Positions 6,900-12,277 of a stretch of 15,525 nucleotides of DNA are shown here, piece after piece (position 1 is the stretch's first letter; every line of letters begins with the position of its first letter). Origin of the DNA: an uncultured Clostridia bacterium. Lineage in GTDB: Bacteria; Bacillota; Clostridia; Saccharofermentanales; Fastidiosipilaceae. Below the pieces are notes generated by a model. The model was given only the letters and a program-made list of their open reading frames with translations, was not told the DNA's origin and ran no database searches. The stretch spans positions 1-15,525 of the forward strand of contig CAMXYS010000024.1 of assembly GCA_947253135.1 (NCBI GenBank), given 5' to 3'. The translations under genes and the position numbers were made by a program.

Positions 6900-8075
6900 T
6901 TATTCCCTGTCGACCGTGCCTTCGCCCACACGGTAAGTCGCCACCTCTATATTTTTTTTCAATTCATTTATTTGTCTACTGACTAATTCCGCCTCAGTAC
7001 AAGTCAGTAGAATTTGTGTTTTTTCCATCCGGCTGACCAAACGTTCGCGCCGACTTTCATCCAATTCAGACATAACATCATCCAACAGCAAAACCGGCTT
7101 GCGATAGGTCTTTTCTTCGATCAAATTCATTTCCCCTATCTTCATGGCCAAGGCGGCGGTTCTTTGCTGACCTTGTGAGGCAAATTTTTTCATTTCCATC
7201 TGATTCAATTTGATTTCAAGATCATCGCGGTGCGGTCCGATTAAAGTGTAGCCGCGTTTTAAGTCTTCCTGACGACCGACCGACAATTCATTTTGATAGT
7301 AATCAGCCAAGTCTTCTGCCGGTAATTTATTGGCTGCCTGATAGCGGATTTCCAATGTTTCTTTTCCCCCGGAAATCATCGCGTGGGCTGCTCCGGCCAA
7401 TTCTGTCAACCGGCTGACATAGCGCCTCCGCTCAGCCGCCACTCGGCCGGCTGCCAAGGCGTAACGCTCATCCCAAATATCCAGTTCCATCCCTTTAAAA
7501 TCATAGGGATCACCCGGTCTGGGCCGGTAGTTGGATTCCCGCAAGGACTTCAACAGGCGGTTTCTTTGTTTTAATATTTGTTGAAACTCCTGCAAATAAG
7601 AAAAATAAACAGGCCTTATTTGCACAATTAAAAGATCTAAAAATCGTCTTCTGACCCGGGGACTGCTTTTGATTAAATTCATGTCATCAGGGCCAAACAT
7701 CACCGCATTAAACAGACCCGGCAACTGACTTATTTTATCCAGTTCCATCCCATTATAACGAACTGTGCGAACAGTCTTGGGTCGCAGCGGATCCCCGGGT
7801 ACAGCCTGTAAGTAGTGGAGGTCTAATTCTTCTTCCAAACCCGGTTCAGGTTCGTAGATAAGACCGATGCGGTAGCGGTTTTCACCCGTCTTAATCAGAT
7901 CTGCGTCAGCGACAGACCGGTGCGAGACGGCTGATGTGCAAATAAAAACAGCTTCCAGAAGATTGGTTTTGCCACGGCCATTCGGCCCATGAAAAATATT
8001 GACGCCCGGCTCCAAACCGAGCGTCAAAGCCCCATAATTTCTAAAATTTTCAAGACTGAGCTGTTTTATTTCCAT
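6900..8075 (-). CDS. recF: DNA replication and repair protein RecF
   Basis: RecF is an SMC-like ATPase that helps load RecA at gaps through the RecFOR pathway. The 391-residue protein starts MEIKQLSLENFRNY, typical of the family. It has Walker A GPNGRGKT at residues 30-37, an ABC-type signature region around FASQGQQRTAALAMK, and Walker B LLLDDVMSELD with D332 and D333. The length is slightly above the common 360-375. The start lies 21 bp after the dnaN stop codon, with AAGAGG 12 nt upstream and a second AGG close by. In Bacillus an S4-domain gene (yaaA/rlbA) sits between dnaN and recF; here there is no room for it. Confidence 0.97.
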   Translation of the reverse strand: MEIKQLSLENFRNYGALTLGLEPGVNIFHGPNGRGKTNLLEAVFICTSAVSHRSVADADLIKTGENRYRIGLIYEPEPGLEEELDLHYLQAVPGDPLRPKTVRTVRYNGMELDKISQLPGLFNAVMFGPDDMNLIKSSPRVRRRFLDLLIVQIRPVYFSYLQEFQQILKQRNRLLKSLRESNYRPRPGDPYDFKGMELDIWDERYALAAGRVAAERRRYVSRLTELAGAAHAMISGGKETLEIRYQAANKLPAEDLADYYQNELSVGRQEDLKRGYTLIGPHRDDLEIKLNQMEMKKFASQGQQRTAALAMKIGEMNLIEEKTYRKPVLLLDDVMSELDESRRERLVSRMEKTQILLTCTEAELVSRQINELKKNIEVATYRVGEGTVDRE

Positions 8076-8096
8076 TGCCTGAATAAAGCCTCTTGA

Positions 8097-9194
8097 TCAG
8101 CGGCGCAGGGGTAAAATTAAATAGGCAAAGCGGTTGCCTTCAGTCGGATTTATCACACAAGGACCAACCTGGCCGTTAAAGGTCACCGCTATTTCCTCAT
8201 CTTCAATCACCTTCAAAGCATCGCTAAAGTAGGAAGGATTAAAATCAATGTCCACACTGTTGCCAAATAACTCAATATCAATTTCTTCATTCATCACACC
8301 GACATTGGTCGTTTCGTGAACTTCTAAAACATCGCCATCTGCCTTGAAATTGACCGGGAAGCGCAAGTTATCGGACTCGATCAACAACATAGCCCGCTCC
8401 ACAGCTGCCCTCAGTTGGTCGGTTTTGATAACCATCTTAGTTTCATTATTTTCCGGCAGCAGGCTATTGTAGTTCATAAATTCACCTTGGATTAGGCGCG
8501 ACACCATCACCACGTTGCCAAAATTAAATTTGATATGGTTCATCGTCGTGTACAAGGTCACGGCAGCCGTCTCGTCATCCAAAATATTCATCAATTCCCG
8601 CAAGGTTTTGCCGTGGATAATAAATTTTAAGTCCGGCAGTTCTACCGGCGACTCCTCCCGGCGCAGGGCCAGCCTAAAGCCGTCGATCGCAACCATTTCA
8701 AAGCCTTTTTCACCCGATTTTAACAGGCAGCCGTTTAAATTTCTTCTCTGTTCATCTGTGCTGACTGCAAAAATTGTTTGTTTTATCATATTCTTCAATA
8801 ATTTTTGGCTCATGGTCAGCTCATTTTCTTTTTCCACCTCCGGTAAAACGGGGAACGTTTCAGCTGACCGACCCTTAATTTTAAATTCGCTCTGTCCGGA
8901 AATCAGGGTGACTGTTTCTTCTTCGTCACTCTCTAAACTGACGGTCTCGGCGGGCAATTTATTGACAATATCAGCCAACATTCTGGCGGTCAAAACAATT
9001 TTTCCCGGTTTTATAATTTCTGCAGGAATCCTACAGCTGATACCCATCTCCATGTCATAGCCGGTCAAAACTAAATCATTTTCGGCCTCCAGTAAAATGC
9101 CGTCTAGAATTTGCATCGTTGTCCGGGTGGCAACAGCTCTTTGAGCATTGCGAATAGCTATTCTAAAATCACTTGTTGGCACAATCAGTTTCAT
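8097..9194 (-). CDS. dnaN: DNA polymerase III beta subunit (sliding clamp)
   Basis: DnaN is the ring clamp that tethers the replicative polymerase and many repair proteins to DNA. The 365-residue protein starts MKLIVPTSDFRIAIRNAQRAV. It shows the three-fold repeated clamp architecture and ends with the conserved YLILPLRR, where the family usually ends in a PMR/PIR-like motif. The length matches the family (about 366-378). A strong ribosome binding site AAGGAGA lies six bases before the ATG. It is the first gene downstream of oriC and probably leads the dnaN-recF-remB-gyrB operon, though I could not find a convincing promoter in the origin region. Confidence 0.97.
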   Translation of the reverse strand: MKLIVPTSDFRIAIRNAQRAVATRTTMQILDGILLEAENDLVLTGYDMEMGISCRIPAEIIKPGKIVLTARMLADIVNKLPAETVSLESDEEETVTLISGQSEFKIKGRSAETFPVLPEVEKENELTMSQKLLKNMIKQTIFAVSTDEQRRNLNGCLLKSGEKGFEMVAIDGFRLALRREESPVELPDLKFIIHGKTLRELMNILDDETAAVTLYTTMNHIKFNFGNVVMVSRLIQGEFMNYNSLLPENNETKMVIKTDQLRAAVERAMLLIESDNLRFPVNFKADGDVLEVHETTNVGVMNEEIDIELFGNSVDIDFNPSYFSDALKVIEDEEIAVTFNGQVGPCVINPTEGNRFAYLILPLRR

Positions 9195-9243
9195 CGTTGT
9201 CTCCTTTTGCCGTGTGTTTATTGGTGTCTATATTAATATGGTT

Positions 9244-9260
9244 TTCTTCTTCTTCTTCTT
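9244..9260. repeat. (TTC)5 / (GAA)5 trinucleotide run in oriC
   Basis: Five TTC units plus TT on the plus strand read AAGAAGAAG on the minus strand. It lies between dnaN and the DnaA-box cluster. The AAG units fit the loose WAR pattern of DnaA-trios, but the run is more than 120 bp from the boxes, farther than trios are known to act. Confidence 0.6.
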
Positions 9261-9385
9261 ATAGGCTGTTGATAGTAAGGAAAAGTCTTCACAATCTTTA
9301 AATTAAAATCTCAGCCGGTTTTTCTTTTGAGGAAAGGATGATGTAAACGTTAAGCAAATATTACGGAAGTTTTGCAAAAGTATAT

Positions 9386-9394
9386 TTATCCTTA
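9386..9394 (+). promoter_or_regulatory. DnaA-box-like 9-mer TTATCCTTA
   Basis: Two mismatches to TTATCCACA. It is the outermost member of the cluster and shares TTATCCT with the next two boxes. Confidence 0.5.
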
Positions 9395-9396
9395 GT

Positions 9397-9405
9397 TTAT
9401 CCTCA
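9397..9405 (+). promoter_or_regulatory. DnaA box TTATCCTCA
   Basis: One mismatch (position 7, T for A) to TTATCCACA. It lies two bases after the previous 9-mer in the same orientation. Confidence 0.7.
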
Positions 9406-9410
9406 TCTTA

Positions 9411-9419
9411 TTATCCTCA
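9411..9419 (+). promoter_or_regulatory. DnaA box TTATCCTCA (second copy)
   Basis: The same variant 9-mer repeated 14 bp further on, in the same orientation. It overlaps the next box by one base. Confidence 0.7.
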
Positions 9420-9427
9420 TATCCACA
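9419..9427 (+). promoter_or_regulatory. DnaA box ATATCCACA
   Basis: One mismatch (first base) to TTATCCACA, in direct continuation of the previous box. Confidence 0.7.
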
Positions 9428-9432
9428 ATTTT

Positions 9433-9441
9433 TGTGGAAAA
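9433..9441 (-). promoter_or_regulatory. DnaA box TTTTCCACA, opposite orientation
   Basis: On the minus strand TTTTCCACA has one mismatch to consensus. It faces the four plus-strand boxes and ends 11 bp from the dnaA stop codon. Confidence 0.7.
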
Positions 9442-9452
9442 ATGCGGTTCTC

Positions 9453-10898
9453 CTACATTGTAATATTTTGGCGGAGGTTTTTGATCTCACTTGCCGTTTT
9501 ATCGTTTTCTTTGATCATGCCACTGATTTTTTCACAGCTGTGCATGACCGTGCTGTAATGGTTGTTAAAGGTTTTTGCGATTTGCTCGTAAGTTAAGTCC
9601 AACTCTGTCCGCAAAAAATACATGGCTACTTGCCGGGGATAAGAGATTTCCTTATTTCTTCGCTTGGACATAATATCGGCCTTGCTGATGTCATAGTAAT
9701 TACAAATCAGATTAATAATACCCGTTTCATTAAGGTTTTTTTTGGCGGTCGGGTTGATAATATCCTTCAGGGCATCGGTGGCGATGGAGAGGTTAATTTC
9801 TCCGGACAGAGAGGCATAGGCTATAACGGTGTTGCACGCCCCTTCCAATTCCCTGATATTGGACCTGATATTGCCGGCTATGTACTCAATAATGTCCTTT
9901 GGCATTTGAATATTATTTTCTTCACACCGGCGGTTGAGAATAGCCACCCGGGTTTCGTAGTCGGGTTTTTGGATATCGACAATGAGGCCGCTGGCAAAAC
10001 GGGTGCGCAAACGGTCTTCCAACAAGGAAAGACTGTTGGGCGGTTTGTCGCAAGTCATCACGATATTACTGCCTTGCTCGTATAAGGTGTTGAAGGTGTG
10101 GAAGAACTCAATTTGCATCTGTTCTTTTTCTTCAATAAATTGGATGTCGTCGATCATTAAAAGGTCGCAATTTCTATACTTATTGCGAAAGCCTTCATAA
10201 CTGCCCTTGCCAATGGTTTTAATAAATTCATTGACGAACTGTTCACACGGTATATAGATCAGCTTCTTTTGCGGAAAGTGCTGTTTGATGTGGTTGCCGA
10301 TTGCATGCATCAAATGAGTTTTACCGAGACCGGACCCGCCGTATAAAAAGAGGGGGTTGTTAATTTGTGAACTCTGCTGGTTGGCTACAGCAACACAGGC
10401 GGCATGGGCAAAGCGGTTGCCTTCACCAACTACAAAACTGTCAAAAGTGTAGCGGTTATAAAGGTCGATTTCGCCGGTGTCAGGATTTGTCATAATAGCC
10501 GGCTGTTCAGGCAAAAAATGTTGTCCTGAAAAAGTCGGGCCGGTCGGATGTCGGGTCGCTGAGGAAATGACACCTTCTTGTTCTCTAATATCTGCCGGCA
10601 CTTGGTCTAAATCAGTGACGAAATAGATCTGATAGTCTGCCCCGGTCACGATTTTGAGGGCATTGATGATCAGGGGTTCATATTGTTTTGCATAACCCAT
10701 GACAAAGTCATCAGGCGCTTGAAGAACTATAAAAAAGCTGTCTTTTTGCCGGCCCGAAAGGACAGCCTCCAAGGGTTTGATCCAAGTTTCCATGGTGATT
10801 TTACTGTTTAGTGCCTCTGCTAATACAGGCAGGGTCTGCTGCCAGACTGCGCCTATATCGGCCGGGTGGTCAGCAGCATGCAGGTGGTTGCCGGTCAT
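9453..10898 (-). CDS. dnaA: Chromosomal replication initiator DnaA
   Basis: DnaA is the AAA+ ATPase that binds DnaA boxes and unwinds oriC. The 481-residue protein has domain I (VWQQTLPVLAEAL...METWIKPLEAV), a short linker, then the AAA+ domain with FDSFVVGEGNRFAHAA, Walker A GGSGLGKT at 187-194 and Walker B LLMIDDIQF (D250, D251). Domain IV keeps PRQVAMY with R422, the minor-groove Arg. The signature motif, however, reads FNNHYSTVMHSCEKI (from F444) where most DnaA have FGGRDHTTV: it is one residue shorter and lacks the R-D-H residues. I chose the ATG at 10898 because AAAGGAGA lies five bases upstream; the frame extends 16 codons further to 10946 without a good ribosome binding site. A DnaA-box-like 9-mer overlaps its likely promoter, suggesting autoregulation. 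Confidence 0.97.
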   Translation of the reverse strand: MTGNHLHAADHPADIGAVWQQTLPVLAEALNSKITMETWIKPLEAVLSGRQKDSFFIVLQAPDDFVMGYAKQYEPLIINALKIVTGADYQIYFVTDLDQVPADIREQEGVISSATRHPTGPTFSGQHFLPEQPAIMTNPDTGEIDLYNRYTFDSFVVGEGNRFAHAACVAVANQQSSQINNPLFLYGGSGLGKTHLMHAIGNHIKQHFPQKKLIYIPCEQFVNEFIKTIGKGSYEGFRNKYRNCDLLMIDDIQFIEEKEQMQIEFFHTFNTLYEQGSNIVMTCDKPPNSLSLLEDRLRTRFASGLIVDIQKPDYETRVAILNRRCEENNIQMPKDIIEYIAGNIRSNIRELEGACNTVIAYASLSGEINLSIATDALKDIINPTAKKNLNETGIINLICNYYDISKADIMSKRRNKEISYPRQVAMYFLRTELDLTYEQIAKTFNNHYSTVMHSCEKISGMIKENDKTASEIKNLRQNITM

Positions 10899-10944
10899 GG
10901 GGTCTCCTTTCCGCAAGAAGAGGTAAAATAATCGATAGACCTTC

Positions 10945-10976
10945 ATTTTAGCAGAGATATAAGTTCTTGTGGAAAA
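10945..10976 (-). promoter_or_regulatory. Likely dnaA promoter overlapped by a DnaA box
   Basis: On the minus strand TAAAAT (10950-10945) is a good -10. The -35 position 17-18 bp upstream falls on TCCACA/TTCCAC, which lies inside the DnaA-box-like 9-mer TTTTCCACA (10976-10968). The leader to the ATG at 10898 would be about 40 nt. The overlap would let DnaA repress its own gene, as in Escherichia coli and Bacillus. Confidence 0.5.
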
Positions 10977-11004
10977 CTACACCGGTAAAAAAAACAGTCA
11001 ATTT

Positions 11005-11049
11005 GGCCGGCAATTGTCAGTTTTTAAAGTCGCATTGCCGGCCTTTTTT
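11005..11049 (+). terminator. Strong plus-strand terminator between dnaA and the yusI-like gene
   Basis: GGCCGGCAAT (11005-11014) and ATTGCCGGCC (11034-11043) form a perfect 10-bp GC-rich stem with a 19-nt loop, followed at once by TTTTTT (11044-11049). No plus-strand gene lies upstream of it in this window. It may stop antisense or small RNA transcription coming through the dnaA promoter. On the minus strand a run of eight T's follows 10 nt after the stem, so weaker termination that way is possible. Confidence 0.85.
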
Positions 11050-11076
11050 GTCTAGATTGAGGAAGCAGATTAGAAT
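11048..11076 (+). promoter_or_regulatory. Likely promoter of the yusI-like gene
   Basis: TTGTCT (11048-11053), a 17-bp spacer and TAGAAT (11071-11076) give a reasonable sigma-A-type promoter. It begins inside the T tract of the terminator, so the gene would be insulated from upstream transcription. The leader would be about 34 nt. Confidence 0.5.
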
Positions 11077-11116
11077 GGATAGGAAGCACAAGGCAAAAGT
11101 GGAACAAGGAGAAAAA

Positions 11117-11473
11117 ATGAAGCAGGTAATTTATTGTTATGAGCGGTGCAGTACTTGCCGCAAGGCTTTAAAATGGCTGGCAGAAAATGGGGTAGAAGTA
11201 GAGGTGAAGTCCATTGTAGATGAGACACCGACAGCTTCCGAATTAAAGCAATTCTACGAAAAAAGCGGCTTGCCTTTGCGCCGGTTTTTTAATACCAGCG
11301 GTATGAAGTACAGAGAGCTGGGTCTCAGCCAAAAATTAAAAGATATGCCCGAAATAAAGCAATTAGAATTATTGGCATCTGACGGGATGTTGATCAAAAG
11401 GCCCTTGTTTGTAAATGATGAGCTTATTCTTTTAGGCTTTAAAGAAGAGAACTGGCAAGTTTTGTTGAAGTAA
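11117..11473 (+). CDS. ArsC/Spx-family thioredoxin-fold protein (YusI-like)
   Basis: The 118-residue protein has the ArsC/Spx fold signatures: a CXXC (CSTC, residues 11-14) after the first strand, then RKALKWL, FFNTSGMKYRELGL and the LLASDGMLIKRPLFV segment with the conserved R-P. This closely resembles Bacillus subtilis YusI rather than Spx itself, which contacts RNA polymerase, or classical arsenate reductase, and there is no ars operon here. The true substrate is unknown; redox function through the CXXC is inferred. I chose the ATG at 11117 because AAGGAG lies six bases upstream. The frame is open back to 10967, but that would cross the terminator and promoter. It diverges from dnaA and converges with the vanZ-like gene. 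Confidence 0.88.
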   Translation: MKQVIYCYERCSTCRKALKWLAENGVEVEVKSIVDETPTASELKQFYEKSGLPLRRFFNTSGMKYRELGLSQKLKDMPEIKQLELLASDGMLIKRPLFVNDELILLGFKEENWQVLLK

Positions 11474-11527
11474 AACGGTTCGGTTAGCTATAAGCGGGGA
11501 CCGGCTATCGATAATAGGCGATCTTTT
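11474..11527. other. Short convergent intergenic gap
   Basis: A 54-bp gap between the convergent yusI-like and vanZ-like genes. Short complementary arms (ATCG...CGAT) precede a CTTTTTT run at about 11521-11529, but the stem is only 4-5 bp, so I do not call a terminator. Confidence 0.4.
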
Positions 11528-12172
11528 TTAATCAGGGGTAAGCCTTTTGCCGGGGGCTTTTCCTCTGCCTTGTTGACAGTTTAGCTTGTGTAGCTGTCTC
11601 TTTTTCAAATATAAGACCCTGTCAACGAGGGCGATGATCAAGATTAAAAAGGCAGCGCCAACCGTGTTGAGAATGAGGTCATTAATGTCCACAACCCGAT
11701 AGTGAATACCGGTCAGCTTATTTAAAAAAGCCTGCCAGGTTTCAATTAAAAAAGAGAAACAGCAGCAAATGAATAGGTTGAGGTTGGAACTGCATTTAAA
11801 AATTAAGCGGTTAAAGAGGGCGAGGGGCATCAGCAGCAGCAAATTTCCCAAGCTGTTATAGATAAATAAAGAAAGGGGCCCCGGGTTCCCTTCCGCCAGA
11901 TATAAAAGGCCGATTTTAAAAGATTTAACCAGGGGGGAGAAGGGTTCTAAAATAAATGTTTGACGAACTTCCGACCAGCTCAAAGGTATTTGCAGACGAA
12001 AGATGGGCAGGGAGACTGTTGCCCAAAGCAGGCCCAGGTAAGCAGCAAAAAAAGCGAATAAAAAGGCTCGCTTTTTTAGAGGCTTCTTTTGCCAATGAAA
12101 AAAAACCAAGACCAGCAAAAAAAGAAAAGCGGATAGGACAAGGCCTTCTTTTTGAATTTTATAGCTAAACAT
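11528..12172 (-). CDS. VanZ-like family membrane protein
   Basis: The 214-residue protein is an integral membrane protein with about five hydrophobic segments (roughly residues 10-27, 36-58, 101-121, 131-149 and 166-187). It has the VanZ family marks: NSLGNLLLLMPLALF, ETWQ in the fourth segment, and VVDINDLILNTVGAAF with DIND at 162-165. VanZ gives low-level teicoplanin resistance in the Tn1546 vanA cluster. Here no vanHAX or vanRS genes are nearby, and chromosomal VanZ-like proteins mostly have unknown functions, so resistance should not be assumed. No ribosome binding site precedes the ATG at 12172. A perfect TATAAT stands exactly six bases upstream, suggesting a leaderless transcript. It is the only gene on this side of dnaA that points toward the origin. 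Confidence 0.87.
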   Translation of the reverse strand: MFSYKIQKEGLVLSAFLFLLVLVFFHWQKKPLKKRAFLFAFFAAYLGLLWATVSLPIFRLQIPLSWSEVRQTFILEPFSPLVKSFKIGLLYLAEGNPGPLSLFIYNSLGNLLLLMPLALFNRLIFKCSSNLNLFICCCFSFLIETWQAFLNKLTGIHYRVVDINDLILNTVGAAFLILIIALVDRVLYLKKRQLHKLNCQQGRGKAPGKRLTPD

Positions 12173-12178
12173 TGCCCT

Positions 12179-12184
12179 ATTATA
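12179..12184 (-). promoter_or_regulatory. -10 element (TATAAT) directly before the vanZ-like gene
   Basis: A perfect TATAAT on the minus strand, then AGGGCA and the ATG. The expected start of transcription is the A of the start codon. No -35 consensus is visible upstream. Confidence 0.5.
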
Positions 12185-12242
12185 GCGGATTTGACCTCTT
12201 TTTTACCGCTTATGCAAAACTGATTTGCTGTTGTTAATAAAG

Positions 12243-12248
12243 TATAAT
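12243..12248 (+). promoter_or_regulatory. -10 element (TATAAT) for pepF
   Basis: A perfect TATAAT 29 bp before the pepF ATG, giving a leader of about 23 nt. No clear -35 is present at 16-18 bp; TTGCTG lies only 12 bp upstream. Confidence 0.5.
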
Positions 12249-12277
12249 GAGGCCAAATAGAAAGGGATAAGAACAAG

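Larger units (their letters stand above)
9195..9452. other. oriC: Replication origin (oriC), dnaA-dnaN intergenic region
   Basis: This 258-bp gap holds no gene. It has a cluster of five DnaA-box-like 9-mers in 56 bp beside the dnaA stop (9386-9441), AT-rich segments (for example around 9296-9312 and 9345-9396) and a short TTC run. The dnaA-dnaN gap is the unwinding site in Bacillus subtilis, so the call rests on position and the box cluster. Confidence 0.88.

Noticed and set aside
8515..9060. Plus-strand open frame of 181 codons inside dnaN
   Set aside because: Antisense shadow of a well-conserved gene, no ribosome binding site, low-complexity Ser-rich translation.
10967..11116. Longer N-terminus for the yusI-like protein from an ATG at 10967
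   Set aside because: It would run through a strong terminator and the likely promoter, has no ribosome binding site, and adds residues absent from the family; the ATG at 11117 has AAGGAG.
11117..11473. Arsenate reductase of an ars operon
   Set aside because: No arsR, arsB or acr3 neighbour, and the sequence is closer to YusI than to characterised arsenate reductases.
11495..11530. Terminator between the convergent yusI-like and vanZ-like genes
   Set aside because: Only 4-5 bp can pair before the T run, too weak to call.
11528..12172. Glycopeptide resistance determinant
   Set aside because: VanZ-like proteins are widespread on chromosomes; no vanHAX, vanY or vanRS is present, so resistance is not supported.
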